This document shows positions 17,540 to 26,995 of a stretch of 64,000 nucleotides of DNA, piece after piece (the first letter of the stretch is position 1; each line of letters begins with the position of its first letter). A program made the position numbers and the translations under genes. The notes beneath the pieces are model-generated. The model was not told where the DNA came from and did not search any database. It saw only the letters and a program-made list of their open reading frames with translations. The DNA is from Alphaproteobacteria bacterium. GTDB lineage: Bacteria > Pseudomonadota > Alphaproteobacteria > Puniceispirillales > Puniceispirillaceae. Where the stretch lies: the NCBI GenBank assembly GCA_009920665.1, contig RFZL01000001.1, forward strand, positions 62,001 through 126,000, written 5' to 3'.

Positions 17540-18337
17540 TCATCCGGCACCATGATCTGCGGCGTGTGAACAGGCCGCTGCGACAATGCTCTCAACACTG
17601 TCATGAATCTCCGCATCAGCCGGTTGATTCAACAGCGACTGCCCGTCGGCGGCATCGGTGTGGCGCGCCAGCAACCAGACCGGCAGGCCAAGCTGCCGCG
17701 CCGCGGTAATCTTGGCAAAACTGGCATCGCCGCCAGAATTCTTGCAGCAAAGCAGTGTGATCCCAGCCTCGGCGAACAGTGCGCGCTCGGCCTCGACGCG
17801 TGTCGCCGGCAGCGCATTGATAAAGGTCACATTGGGAGGCCCGACGCGACCCTCGACATTCAGTGCCCGCGCCAGCAGGGTGATGTCATCCCGTTTCGTG
17901 AAGATTTCGATGGATTGCGTACCTCCGGCGAGAAAGACGCGGCTTCCCGCCGGAATGGCATCCGACATGTCCTGCCAGTTACCAAAGCTTCGCCAGTTAT
18001 CACCTGCCATCGGGCGCCAGGGCGGGCGCTCGAACCGCAGCAGACGAACACCGGTGTCGACAGCAGCGAGGCGTGCATTGCGGCTGATATGCCTGGCAAA
18101 GGGATGGGTCACATCGACGATCAGGTCAATGGCGTGATCACGGCACCAGGCGGCAAGACCTTCCGCCCCGCCAAAGCCACCCGTCAGCGTCGGGACCGGC
18201 ATGCTGGCCGGGTTTGGCGTCGCCCCGGCAAGCGAGGCCGTAATATCAAACCGCCCATCCACAACCAGAGACTCGATTACGGTACGGGCCTCGGATGTTC
18301 CGGCAAGAACAAGTATTTTCAATCTATTACTCATCAT
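17540..18337 (-). CDS. cobK: Precorrin-6A / cobalt-precorrin-6A reductase
   Basis: 265 residues. Reduces the macrocycle of (cobalt-)precorrin-6A with NADPH. Seen: ILVLAGTSEARTVIESL at the N-terminus, DVTHPFARHISRNA in the middle, and VFLAGGTQSIEIFTKRDD and LLCCKNSGGDASFAKITAARQLGLPVWLLAR, the C-terminal CobK signature. The first codons are AT-rich compared with surroundings. Its start overlaps the end of cbiD by ATGA. The pair forms a short minus-strand operon divergent from cobA. Confidence 0.95.
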   Translation of the reverse strand: MMSNRLKILVLAGTSEARTVIESLVVDGRFDITASLAGATPNPASMPVPTLTGGFGGAEGLAAWCRDHAIDLIVDVTHPFARHISRNARLAAVDTGVRLLRFERPPWRPMAGDNWRSFGNWQDMSDAIPAGSRVFLAGGTQSIEIFTKRDDITLLARALNVEGRVGPPNVTFINALPATRVEAERALFAEAGITLLCCKNSGGDASFAKITAARQLGLPVWLLARHTDAADGQSLLNQPADAEIHDSVESIVAAACSHAADHGAG

Positions 18338-19467
18338 TCCTTACTTGAAAAAGAAAGTGAACCGGCGCGGCCGAAAAGAGTGCCATCACGCCCCACAATC
18401 ACCACTTCGACATGCGTTGGCGCGCCGCGAAGCTGCGCCAGCGCCGTGTCTCGCGCCGCTGTCGCCACCGCTGTGGCAAGCTGTCCGCGCTGCGTCGCAT
18501 TTCCCATTTCCGCCACTTCGAGCACCGAATTGGCAGCTGTTACCCGGGCCGGGTCGAAGCCGAACGGGGCCGCCATGTCGGCAAGCGCGGTAAAATCGAC
18601 CTGCGAGCGCGCGGAATGAAGATCGCTCGCCCCCTGCGCCAGCTTCACCATCTTGGCAAAACCGCCAAGGATCGACAGGTTGGGAACCGGATGCCGCCGC
18701 ATATATTTCAGCATCCCGCCGACAAAATCCCCCATATCGATCAGGGCGATGTCCGGCAAGCCATAGCGGTCACGCCCCCATCCTTCGGAGGTGGCGCCGG
18801 TCGACCCCATCACATGCGGCAGATCATTGGCGCGGGCCACATCGATGCCGCGATGGATCGAGGCAATCCAGGCCGAACATGAAAACGGCCTGACCACCCC
18901 GGTGGTACCAAGAATGGAAATGCCGCCCTCGATCCCGAGGCGCGGATTCCAGGTCTTCAGGGCGATTCCGGCACCGCCCGGAACCGAAATCTCGATCTCG
19001 ACATCCCGCAGCCCGTTCAAAGCGTCGGCAAGCTCAATGACAGCGTCGCGCATCATCTGGCGCGGCACCGGGTTGATCGCCGGTTCTCCAACCGGTACCG
19101 GCAGCCCCGGCTTGGTGATCACCCCGACACCTTCGCCGCCATGAAAGCTGACACCGCTTCCTGTGCGGCCCGGCCTTACAGTGGCGCGGATCATCGCACC
19201 ATGCGTCACGTCGGGGTCGTCACCCGCATCCTTGATGATGCCGGCGCGCCACCACGGCCCGCCACCGGCCTTGCGTTGGGCCGTCTCGGCCACCTCGAGA
19301 TCGGCGTTTTTGCCGCTTGGCGTGACAATTGTGACGCGATCAGGAAACTGTCCGGTCACCATCGCCGTGTAGGCTGCATTCACGGCAGCAGTGGCACAGG
19401 TGCCGGTGGTCCACCCAAAGCGGAGCGTTGTCTCAAGCGTCTTTTTCCGCGTTGCGGGCCGGGTCAT
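18334..19467 (-). CDS. cbiD: Cobalt-precorrin-5B (C1)-methyltransferase
   Basis: 377 residues. CbiD methylates C1 in the cobalt-early (anaerobic) pathway, the job done by unrelated CobF in the classic aerobic route. Seen: LRFGWTTGTCATAAVNAAYTA, TPSGKNADLEV, GGEGVGVITKPGLPVPVGEPAINPVPR, and NPRLGIEGGISILGTTGVVRPFS, all diagnostic. Its presence, with CbiG and CbiX in the same region and no cobF or cobG visible, argues that cobalt is inserted early. Translationally coupled to cobK. The ~140 bp before cobA on the other strand is a divergent promoter region without a B12 box. Confidence 0.96.
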   Translation of the reverse strand: MTRPATRKKTLETTLRFGWTTGTCATAAVNAAYTAMVTGQFPDRVTIVTPSGKNADLEVAETAQRKAGGGPWWRAGIIKDAGDDPDVTHGAMIRATVRPGRTGSGVSFHGGEGVGVITKPGLPVPVGEPAINPVPRQMMRDAVIELADALNGLRDVEIEISVPGGAGIALKTWNPRLGIEGGISILGTTGVVRPFSCSAWIASIHRGIDVARANDLPHVMGSTGATSEGWGRDRYGLPDIALIDMGDFVGGMLKYMRRHPVPNLSILGGFAKMVKLAQGASDLHSARSQVDFTALADMAAPFGFDPARVTAANSVLEVAEMGNATQRGQLATAVATAARDTALAQLRGAPTHVEVVIVGRDGTLFGRAGSLSFSSKE

Positions 19468-19607
19468 CGGTCAGCCACCTGTCGGGTTGCTTTGCGGCGG
19501 TGGCTTACATGACCGGACTGGCCTTGAAAGCTTGCCGCTGCTAGATTTGACTCTCAGATTAGTACCGAAGTTTCAGTTTTTCATCCACCATTCACCGGAC
19601 CGGTCCC

Positions 19608-20498
19608 ATGTCAGGAAAACCGACCATTCCAGCACAGCTCGGCCAGGGCACCCTGCCCCGGCTTGAGGCGCGTGACTGGCCGGAATTCCAGCCGGGCTGG
19701 GTATGGATGACAGGTGGAGGACCGGGCGATCCCGGCCTGATCACCCTGCACGCGCTGAACGCGCTGCAACAGGCGGATGTCATTGTCTATGACGCGCTTG
19801 TCGATCCGGCGCTGTTGCGATGGGCGCGGCCCGACGCGCAGATCGAATATGCCGGCAAACGCGGCGGCAAGCCCTCGCCAAGCCAGCGCGATATCTCGCT
19901 TCGTCTGATTGAGTTGTCGCAGCAGGGTCTGCGCGTCCTGAGGCTGAAAGGTGGCGATCCTTTTGTGTTTGGCCGCGGCGGCGAGGAAGCCCAAACGCTG
20001 GTCAAGGCCGGTGTCAGGCTGCGGGTCATTCCGGGCATCTCGGCCGGCATCGGCGGGCTTGCCTATGCCGGCATTCCGGTGACACATCGTGACGTCAACC
20101 AGTCGGTCACCTTTCTGTCCGGGCATGACCGCACCGGATTGATGCCATCGGCGATTGACTGGCAGGGACTTGGCAGCAGCGCCCAGGTGATCGTCATGTA
20201 TATGGCGATCAAGCATATGCCGGATATCTGCGCCCGCCTGATCGCCGCCGGCCGCGTGCCGGAAGAACCGGTCGCCATCGTCCAGAATGCCACGCGCGAC
20301 GACATGAGGGTGCTTGAGACCACCCTTGCCAGAGCACCGCAGGATATCACCGACAGCGGGATTGGCGCGCCGTCCATCGTCTGTGTCGGCCGGGTGGTTC
20401 TGATGCGCCAGTGTCTTGACTGGCTTGGCCAGATGGCGGGCGAGCCGGTGCGCGACGAAGATCCGCTCGGTGTGCGGACCATGTCGGACACCGCCTGA
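19608..20498 (+). CDS. cobA: Uroporphyrinogen-III C-methyltransferase
   Basis: Methylates uroporphyrinogen III at C2 and C7 to make precorrin-2, the entry step to the corrin ring and siroheme. 296 residues: WVWMTGGGPGDPGLITLHALNALQQADVIVYDALV, YAGKRGGKPSPSQRDIS, LKGGDPFVFGRGGEEAQ and IPVTHRDVNQSVTFLSGH are all SUMT signatures. An N-terminal ~28-residue extension precedes the catalytic domain. The stop and the cobB start share a base (TGATG), so the two are coupled. There is no CysG-like N-terminal domain, fitting a dedicated B12 enzyme. Confidence 0.96.
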   Translation: MSGKPTIPAQLGQGTLPRLEARDWPEFQPGWVWMTGGGPGDPGLITLHALNALQQADVIVYDALVDPALLRWARPDAQIEYAGKRGGKPSPSQRDISLRLIELSQQGLRVLRLKGGDPFVFGRGGEEAQTLVKAGVRLRVIPGISAGIGGLAYAGIPVTHRDVNQSVTFLSGHDRTGLMPSAIDWQGLGSSAQVIVMYMAIKHMPDICARLIAAGRVPEEPVAIVQNATRDDMRVLETTLARAPQDITDSGIGAPSIVCVGRVVLMRQCLDWLGQMAGEPVRDEDPLGVRTMSDTA

Positions 20499-21790
20499 TG
20501 GCCTCGCGGGCGCTGGTTGTCGGCGGCCTGACCTCCGGCAGTGGCAAGACAACCGTGACACTCGGCCTGCTGCGCGCGCTGGCGCAAGCCGGCCATTCGA
20601 TCAGCGCCGCCAAGACCGGCCCCGATTACATCGATTGTGCGTTTCTGGGTGCCGCCAGCCTGTCCCCCGCAGTCAATCTCGACAGCCATGCCATGCCGGC
20701 GGGAATGATCCGTCATCTGGCGACGGCGCGGCCGGGCGATCTGTTGATCGCCGAGGGTGTGATGGGCCTGTTTGATGGCACCGATGGTGGCAGTGGCAGC
20801 ACGGCAGAGCTGGCGGCCCTGCTTGGCGCGCCAATCCTTCTGGTGCTTGATGCCCGTCATCAGGGTCAGACGGCGGCGGCGCTTGCTGCCGGCATCCGCA
20901 GCCAGTTGCCAGCCGGAACCGATCTTGCCGGGGTGGTGCTGAACCGTGTTGCCTCGCCGCGCCATCAGGCCCTGATTGCCGAGGCGCTTGCCAGCCGGAA
21001 CATTGCACATTTCGGCAGCCTCAGCGTCGCGCCGTCGATGCAGGTACCGTCGCGCCATCTCGGGCTGGTGCAGGCGACCGACCTTGCTGCGACGGATGAC
21101 CTTGAGCCTCGGATCGGGGCGGCGGCAAGGCTTGTCGAGGCCACGCTTGACCTTGACGCCATCATCGCGGCGGCCGGGCCGCTGCAGGCGACAACCGGCA
21201 TCGTCACACCACCGCCGCCCGGACAGCGCATCGCAATGGCCAACGATCCTGCCTTCGGTTTCGCCTACACCCATATGATCGAGAACTGGCGCGCGGCCGG
21301 GGCCGAAATCATTCCCTTCTCGCCACTTGCCGATGAAGCCCCCGCGGCAGATGTCGATTTCATCTTTCTCCCTGGCGGTTATCCCGAGCTTCACCTGCCA
21401 TGTCTGACAAGTGCCGGGCGCTTTCATGACGGGCTGCGCGCGGCGGCGGCGCGCAATGTCCGGATTTATGGCGAGTGCGGGGGATTCATGACACTTGGCG
21501 AGGCGATTATCGACGACGATGGCACCTCGTACCCCATGGCAGGCCTGCTTCGCCTCGAGACAAGCTTTGCCGCGCGCAAGCTGCATCTCGGCTATCGCGG
21601 TCTGACAGCGCTGGTCGATTTCTGGCCCGGGCTCGGCCCCGTCAAAGGCCACGAATTCCACTATACGACGGCCATTGCCGCAGAGGGTGAGCCACTGTTC
21701 GCGATACGTGATGCCGCTGGCCGCGATCTTGGCACAACCGGTCTGGTGAACGGGTCGGTCTGCGGGTCCTACGCACACATCATCGCCTGA
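20498..21790 (+). CDS. cobB: Cobyrinic acid (or hydrogenobyrinic acid) a,c-diamide synthase
   Basis: 430 residues, glutamine-dependent amidation of side chains a and c. The N-terminal ATPase domain has VGGLTSGSGKTTVTLGLLRAL (P-loop) and KTGPDYIDCAFL. The C-terminal class I glutaminase-like domain has FLPGGYPELHLPCL and the nucleophile cysteine in YGECGGFMTLGE, and ends with GHEFHYT and GSYAHII. Equivalent to CbiA. Which form of substrate (with or without cobalt) it uses depends on the pathway; the CbiX/CbiD/CbiG context suggests cobyrinate. Confidence 0.95.
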   Translation: MASRALVVGGLTSGSGKTTVTLGLLRALAQAGHSISAAKTGPDYIDCAFLGAASLSPAVNLDSHAMPAGMIRHLATARPGDLLIAEGVMGLFDGTDGGSGSTAELAALLGAPILLVLDARHQGQTAAALAAGIRSQLPAGTDLAGVVLNRVASPRHQALIAEALASRNIAHFGSLSVAPSMQVPSRHLGLVQATDLAATDDLEPRIGAAARLVEATLDLDAIIAAAGPLQATTGIVTPPPPGQRIAMANDPAFGFAYTHMIENWRAAGAEIIPFSPLADEAPAADVDFIFLPGGYPELHLPCLTSAGRFHDGLRAAAARNVRIYGECGGFMTLGEAIIDDDGTSYPMAGLLRLETSFAARKLHLGYRGLTALVDFWPGLGPVKGHEFHYTTAIAAEGEPLFAIRDAAGRDLGTTGLVNGSVCGSYAHIIA

Positions 21791-21800
21791 GAGTCACCAG

Positions 21801-22601
21801 CTACGCATCATCCGCCTCTTGACCGGTATCGCCGGCACGCCCGCGCTTTGGCCGCAGGATATGCGCGTGCGCCGCGTCATACAGCGCACTGTCCCGAAAC
21901 CCGTCATTCTGCGCCAGCCCGCGCCCGACAAAAATCAGCGCCGTGCGGGTGATCTTTTCGGCCTGCACCGCCTGGCGGACCGTCGACAGCGTGGCATGGA
22001 TATAGGATTCATCCGGCCAGCCGACACGGTAGGCCACAATCACCGGACAATCGGCCCCGTAATGGGGTGTGAGGTCACGTTCGATCTGACGCAGATTGCG
22101 GATCGACAGATGGATGGCAAGCGTCGCCCCGGTCCGGCCAAGGCTCGTCAACTCCTCACCTTCCGGCATGGCTGATGATTTCATCGCCGTGCGGGTCAAA
22201 ATCAGCGTTTGCGTCACCTCCGGCACCGTCAGCTCAATCCCGAGGCCGGCGGCGGCCGCGGCATAGGCCGACACGCCCGGCACGATCCGGTAATCGATGC
22301 CAAGTCTCTTCAGCCGCCTGATCTGCTCGGCGATTGCCCCATAGAGCGACGGATCACCTGAATGTACGCGCGCCACATCCTGCCCAGCCTCATGCGCCTG
22401 CTGCATCTCATCGATGATATCATCGAGCGTCAGCGAGGCGGTGTCGATCACCCGCGCATCATCCGGCGCCGCGGAGACAACCGCCTCCGGCACCAGCGAG
22501 CCGGCATAGAGGCACAGCGGGCAGCGTTCGATCAGACGCAGTCCGCGAACCGTGATCAATTCCGGATCACCCGGCCCGGCACCAATGAAAAAGACCGTCA
22601 T
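21801..22601 (-). CDS. cobM: Precorrin-4 / cobalt-precorrin-4 C11-methyltransferase
   Basis: 266 residues of the tetrapyrrole methylase fold: VFFIGAGPGDPELITVRGLRLIERCPLCLYAGSLV, VARVHSGDPSLYGAIAEQI, VPGVSAYAAAAAGLGIELTVPEVTQTLILTR and TLAIHLSIRNL, typical of CobM/CbiF. Its start overlaps the end of the cbiG-cobJ fusion gene by ATGA, and it is the last gene of the minus-strand operon that runs from the small DUF6732-like gene through cbiX, cobH, cobL, cobI and cobJ. Confidence 0.95.
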   Translation of the reverse strand: MTVFFIGAGPGDPELITVRGLRLIERCPLCLYAGSLVPEAVVSAAPDDARVIDTASLTLDDIIDEMQQAHEAGQDVARVHSGDPSLYGAIAEQIRRLKRLGIDYRIVPGVSAYAAAAAGLGIELTVPEVTQTLILTRTAMKSSAMPEGEELTSLGRTGATLAIHLSIRNLRQIERDLTPHYGADCPVIVAYRVGWPDESYIHATLSTVRQAVQAEKITRTALIFVGRGLAQNDGFRDSALYDAAHAHILRPKRGRAGDTGQEADDA

Positions 22602-24460
22602 GACGATGCCTCCTCCGCGCCATCATGCGCATCGAGATGCCTGGCATAGCCGCGCGGCGTATAGACGGCGGTGCCGCGGCCAAGATCAAGCTGCCGCGAG
22701 CTGCGGGACCCCACCATCACCGTTGTCAGCATGTCGACCTCGTCAATATCGAGCGTCTCCAGCGACCGGTAGAGGATCCTTTCTTCCGGCCGGCCAAGAT
22801 TTGACGCCAGGATGACCGGCACATCACCGCCGCGATAGCGCATCAGGATTTCGCGTGCCGTCGCCAGCTGGGTCCGCCGTCGCTGCGAGACCGGGTTGTA
22901 GAAAGCGACAACGAAATCACCGGCGCCGGCAGCATGGATCCGCTTTTCGATCTGTTCCCAGGGTGTCAAAAGATCGGACAATGATATGGCGCAGAAATCA
23001 TGCCCGAGAATGGCCCCTGACCTGGCCGCCGCCGCCTGCAACGCGGAAATCCCCGGGGCACTGACAACCGCGACCCGGCGGGCCGCGTCCGACACGCCGC
23101 CAGCCTCCTGTGACCGGTCCAGCAACTCATAGACCAGCGCGCCCATGGCATAGATGCCGGCATCGCCGGAACAGATCACGGCGACATCCTTGCCGGTGGC
23201 CGCCGCCTCCAGCGCATAGCGGCAGCGCGCCTCCTCCTCGCCAAGCTTGAAATCGCGGCGTGGGATGTGCGCTGCCACGGCACCGAGAAGATCGATATAG
23301 AGGTCGTAACCGACAAGTTCATCCGCGCCGAGCACCATCTGCGAGGCTTCGGGGGTACGCCAGGCCGACTGCCCCGGCCCGATGCCGACAAGCATCACCC
23401 GGCCGGGCTTGCGCCCCGGCAGCATCGGGATATCACAAGGGGCCGCCGCCAGCGCCAGCGCCATGGTGGCCTGGCCCGACTTGGCTTTCGGGTGGATCAG
23501 CACTCCGGAGTCGCCGGCCGCGGCAAGTGCCGCCGCCTCGGCCACGCCGGGAATACCGATTTCCTCCTGAACCGCCTCGGATGGGTTTTGCAAACGCGGC
23601 GTCTGGGCGGCCAGCGCATCGCGCCCAAACACCCGTAGCGGCACTGCAAGCATCGCCGCCAGCGCCTGCAGCGCCGGTTCATCCGCCTTCAGATCGACGC
23701 TGAAAACACCGGCAATGGCCGCCGCGTTAATATCGGCCCGCGTCAGTTCCCGCATAACCAGATCGATCAGTTCGTCAGCCGGGCATCCGCGCGCGCAGCC
23801 GACACCAAGCATCACATCCTGCGGGCAATAGACAAGCTCGTTCTCGGCCGGCGTCTGCTGACGACGCGTGACCGTCAGCGACACGGCACCGCCGCGCGGG
23901 ATATGACTGAACCAGTCCTTCAGCCCGTCCAGACAATCACCATTGATGAACGCCCCGTCACCTGCCAGCAATTGCGGCATCACGCGCTGCGCCGCGGCGG
24001 CATTCGCCAGCCGCCAGCCGCGTGGCGGTTCATCAAGCGACAGATGCCACCGTCCGTCACCTGCCGTTGTCAGCGCCAGATCGGCGTTAAGCTGATCTGA
24101 AATCTGCCGCGCCAGCGTGATGGCGCCATGGTGCCCGCCAATGAGGGGGACAACGAACCGTCCCGACTCCGCCACGGCGATGACCGGCGCGTCGGTGCTT
24201 TTGTGTTTCAGATGCGGTGCTACCGCGCGAATCAGGATGCCGGCCGCACAGACGCCGATGATTGGACGGCCGCTGCAGAACAGATCGGCGATATGTGCCC
24301 GCGCCTTGCCGAAATGATGCGGCGCCTGCGGACAGCGTACAGCATGGCCATGAATGTCGGCATCAAGCCTCGTTGCCAGCCTGCGGGCAAGCGCAAGTCC
24401 GGCCTCCGACAGACACAGAATGACCGGTCGCGCGGGTACAGGCGCGCTCAACTGATCCAT
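22598..24460 (-). CDS. cobJ: CbiG-CobJ fusion: cobalt-precorrin-5A hydrolase plus (cobalt-)precorrin-3B C17-methyltransferase
   Basis: 620 residues in three parts. About 1-140 is CbiG N-terminal (VCAAGILIRAVAPHLKHKSTDAPVIAV, VPLIGGHHGA), which opens the delta-lactone and releases acetaldehyde. About 215-340 is the CbiG C-terminal/CobE-like domain (MLGVGCARGCPADELIDLV, VFSVDLKADEPAL, SGQATMALA). About 352-600 is the C17-methyltransferase CobJ/CbiH (MLVGIGPG, VGYDLYIDLL, ICSGDAGIYAMGALVYELL, VSAPGISALQAAAARSGAILGHDFCAISLSDLLTPW). Joining the ring-contraction methylase with the enzyme acting two steps later suggests channelling of unstable intermediates. Overlaps both neighbours. Confidence 0.95.
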   Translation of the reverse strand: MDQLSAPVPARPVILCLSEAGLALARRLATRLDADIHGHAVRCPQAPHHFGKARAHIADLFCSGRPIIGVCAAGILIRAVAPHLKHKSTDAPVIAVAESGRFVVPLIGGHHGAITLARQISDQLNADLALTTAGDGRWHLSLDEPPRGWRLANAAAAQRVMPQLLAGDGAFINGDCLDGLKDWFSHIPRGGAVSLTVTRRQQTPAENELVYCPQDVMLGVGCARGCPADELIDLVMRELTRADINAAAIAGVFSVDLKADEPALQALAAMLAVPLRVFGRDALAAQTPRLQNPSEAVQEEIGIPGVAEAAALAAAGDSGVLIHPKAKSGQATMALALAAAPCDIPMLPGRKPGRVMLVGIGPGQSAWRTPEASQMVLGADELVGYDLYIDLLGAVAAHIPRRDFKLGEEEARCRYALEAAATGKDVAVICSGDAGIYAMGALVYELLDRSQEAGGVSDAARRVAVVSAPGISALQAAAARSGAILGHDFCAISLSDLLTPWEQIEKRIHAAGAGDFVVAFYNPVSQRRRTQLATAREILMRYRGGDVPVILASNLGRPEERILYRSLETLDIDEVDMLTTVMVGSRSSRQLDLGRGTAVYTPRGYARHLDAHDGAEEASS

Positions 24461-25152
24461 GGATCATCTCCCTTATAGATCAGAATCATCGAGAAATAGG
24501 GCGCATCGTCAGGCGCGTCGGAAAGTGCGAGCGCCCGCTCATGCGGCAAGGAAGCATGGCTTGTATAGAGCGCATGTCCGGTGAGGCCAAGCCTGTCCAC
24601 CAGCGCCCGCAATCGTGGCATGTGACGCCCGATCTTCATGATCGCCACCGCGTCGGCAGCACCAATCGCTGCTGCCAGCGCCTCATCATCCAGCGTCCCG
24701 GGAAGCACCGTCAGGACATCGCTCCGCGCCACCAGCGGGTGGGCCTGCGCGGCGGCACATGCCGACAGGCTGTTCACCCCGGGAACGATCTCGACAGGGT
24801 AGCTGTCGCGCAGCCTGACAAGCAGATACATGAAAGACCCGTAGAATAGCGGATCTCCCTCACACAGCACGATCACATCGCGCCCCGCCGCCAGATGCCC
24901 GCCTATCGCCGTGGCGGCATCATCATAGACCGACTGCGCCGGCGCGCGCCCGGGTCGCATCGGCACGATCATGGGGATCTCGACAGCATCCCCGGCAATG
25001 GCCTCGGCGACAATCGAGCGCGCAAAGGATGTGCCCGTATCCGGCGCTGGATAGGCGATCACTCTGGCCCCCTCGATCAGCGCCCAGGCGCGTCTTGTCA
25101 CCAGTTGTGGATCGCCGGGACCGGTGCCGACACCAATCAGACGACCGGTCAC
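24448..25152 (-). CDS. cobI: Precorrin-2 / cobalt-factor II C20-methyltransferase
   Basis: 234 residues. LIGVGTGPGDPQLVTRRAWALIEGARVIAYPAPDTG, the pattern VLCEGDPLFYGSFMYLLVRL and IVPGVNSLSACAAAQAHPLV are diagnostic for CobI/CbiL. It adds the C20 methyl group that is later lost during ring contraction. Overlaps cobL upstream by ATGA and the cbiG-cobJ gene downstream by 13 bp. Confidence 0.95.
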   Translation of the reverse strand: MTGRLIGVGTGPGDPQLVTRRAWALIEGARVIAYPAPDTGTSFARSIVAEAIAGDAVEIPMIVPMRPGRAPAQSVYDDAATAIGGHLAAGRDVIVLCEGDPLFYGSFMYLLVRLRDSYPVEIVPGVNSLSACAAAQAHPLVARSDVLTVLPGTLDDEALAAAIGAADAVAIMKIGRHMPRLRALVDRLGLTGHALYTSHASLPHERALALSDAPDDAPYFSMILIYKGDDPWIS

Positions 25153-26351
25153 GATGGTTGCCCCCCTTTATGCCAGCACCACTGGGTAACCGGCATCAGG
25201 GGTCGCCAGCCATGAAATCCGCCCACCGGATCGGCATGCTGGACCGAGATCCGTGTCATCTCGCCGCCAGATTGCTGCCATGCCGCAACAAGCACTGTCT
25301 CGCTCTCGATTGTCACCGCATGCGCGACAAGCACCCCGCCCTGGCGAAGTGCCGCCTGCGCCGCAGCGATCACCGGCGGCGCGACGCCGCCGCCAATGAA
25401 GACGGCATCCGGGCGTGGAAGCCCGGCCAGAACTTTGCCGGCATCGCCAGCCACCGGCTCCAGACCGGTGACACCATGCCAGGCGGCGTTGGTGGTGGCG
25501 CGGGCCAGCTGTACCTCGTTGCTATCAATGGCAAAGGCTTGCCCGGTTCCGGCGTTGCGCAGAAAATCAATGGCGATGGCGCCGGAGCCGGTACCGATAT
25601 CCCACAGCACAGCACCCGGGAACGGTGCCAGCTTGGCAAGCGCGCTGGCGCGGGCATCCCGCTTCGTCAGCTTGCCATCCGTCTCGAAACTCTGATCGGG
25701 AGCGACAAGACCGGCGCCAGCTGGCACCTCATCCGGGCAGGCAATGCCGATGATATGGAAATCGGGCACCCGGTCATGTGTCCAACCCCTGGCCCGCCCG
25801 TCGAACCGCGACTCCGCCGCCCCGCCAAGATGCGCCAGAACATGCAGCGTCGCATCACCATAGCCATGCGCCGTCAACAATTCGGCCAGCTGTACCGGAC
25901 TGGCACCATCCTGCGCAATGACCAACAGCCGCGCCCGTGGATACAGGCGGCTGACAAGGCTGCCCGCCGGTCGGCCGTGAACCGATACGATCTCGCAGCG
26001 CGCCAGCGGCCAGCCAAGCCGGGCCGCGGCAAGCTGCAAACCGGATACCGCCGGGATCACCTCGCATCCCTCGGGGCCAAGCTCGCGAACAAGGCTGGCA
26101 CCGGCACCGAACCACATCGGATCTCCGGTTGCCAGAAGCGCAACTGATTTCTTAGATCTTTCTTTCAGGATATTGAAAATGTTTGAAAATGGTGTTGGCC
26201 AAACCTGAATTTCAGGACCAGAGGGAAGATCGCCATGAAATCGCCGGGCGGCGATGATGATATCCATTTCGGCAAGGCGCGTGCGCAGGTCTTCCGGTAG
26301 CGCACTCACCCCCCTTTCATCAACGCCAATAACAAGCGGCCGACCCGTCAT
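25149..26351 (-). CDS. cobL: Precorrin-6Y C5,15-methyltransferase (decarboxylating)
   Basis: 400 residues, a CbiE-CbiT fusion. The N-terminal methylase (about 1-200) has LVIGVDERGVSALPEDLR, LLATGDPMWFGAGASLVREL and IPAVSGLQLAAARLGWPLA. The C-terminal CbiT-like domain (about 225-390) has TKRDARASALAKLAPFPGAVLWDIGTGSG, the SAM-binding decarboxylating part. It methylates C5 and C15 and decarboxylates the C12 acetate. A short run around residues 52-68 (IFNILKERSKKS) is encoded by unusually AT-rich codons for this operon. Overlaps cobH and cobI by ATGA. Confidence 0.95.
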   Translation of the reverse strand: MTGRPLVIGVDERGVSALPEDLRTRLAEMDIIIAARRFHGDLPSGPEIQVWPTPFSNIFNILKERSKKSVALLATGDPMWFGAGASLVRELGPEGCEVIPAVSGLQLAAARLGWPLARCEIVSVHGRPAGSLVSRLYPRARLLVIAQDGASPVQLAELLTAHGYGDATLHVLAHLGGAAESRFDGRARGWTHDRVPDFHIIGIACPDEVPAGAGLVAPDQSFETDGKLTKRDARASALAKLAPFPGAVLWDIGTGSGAIAIDFLRNAGTGQAFAIDSNEVQLARATTNAAWHGVTGLEPVAGDAGKVLAGLPRPDAVFIGGGVAPPVIAAAQAALRQGGVLVAHAVTIESETVLVAAWQQSGGEMTRISVQHADPVGGFHGWRPLMPVTQWCWHKGGQPS

Positions 26352-26986
26352 CCGGCAGTCCCCGCGCAGGAGATGGCCAGCGCGTTGACCACCGCCGAGG
26401 CCATGGCCGAGCCGCCGCGCGTGCCCCGGATGGCGAAATGGGGTATCGCTGCTTCATGTCTCGTCAGTGCCTGCTTGCTCTCGGCAGCACCGACAAACCC
26501 GACCGGGCACCCGATGATGGCGGCCGGCCGCGGCCCGCCCGCAGCGATGAGTTCGAGGCAGCGGAACAAAGCCGTGGGTGCATTGCCGAAGACAAGCACC
26601 GCGCCATCCATGTGATCATGCCACAGATCGACCGCGGCTGCCGACCGTGTCGTCTTCATCTCTGCGGCAAGTGCCGGCACATCGTGATTGTTCAGGGTCA
26701 CGATCACCTCATTGTCGGCCGGCAGGAAACGGCGGGTGATGCCGCTGGCGACCATGGCGCAATCACATAATAGCGACGCCCCCGAAAGCAACGCCGCCGA
26801 CGCGCTTGTGGTGAAATCGTCCGAGGCCACGATATCGGTCACGATATCCGGCATGCCGCAGGCATGGACAACCCGCACCGCCACATCGCCAAGCGCCTCT
26901 GGCAGACCGTCCAGCATTGTCTGTTCCCGGACGATGGCGAAAGATGCCTCGTAAATCGCCTTCGGGTCTTTCAGATAGGCGTCCAT
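26348..26986 (-). CDS. cobH: Precorrin-8X / cobalt-precorrin-8 methylmutase
   Basis: 212 residues. Moves the methyl group from C11 to C12. Seen: FAIVREQTMLDGLPEALGDVAVRVVHACGMPDIV with the catalytic histidine, then LLCDCAMVASGI and the C-terminal GFVGAAESKQAL and FAIRGTRGGSAMASAVVNAL, all canonical CobH/CbiC sequence. Ends in an ATGA overlap with cobL and lies 9 bp after cbiX. Confidence 0.96.
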   Translation of the reverse strand: MDAYLKDPKAIYEASFAIVREQTMLDGLPEALGDVAVRVVHACGMPDIVTDIVASDDFTTSASAALLSGASLLCDCAMVASGITRRFLPADNEVIVTLNNHDVPALAAEMKTTRSAAAVDLWHDHMDGAVLVFGNAPTALFRCLELIAAGGPRPAAIIGCPVGFVGAAESKQALTRHEAAIPHFAIRGTRGGSAMASAVVNALAISCAGTAG

Positions 26987-26995
26987 GATCCGGTC

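Noticed and set aside
19468-19607. Cobalamin riboswitch between cbiD and cobA
   Set aside because: The ~140 bp is too short and lacks the B12 box; only an ordinary divergent promoter region is likely.
20063-21778. 571-codon minus-strand ORF opposite cobA/cobB
   Set aside because: Antisense shadow of two verified cobalamin genes; low-complexity R/H/G composition and no motifs.
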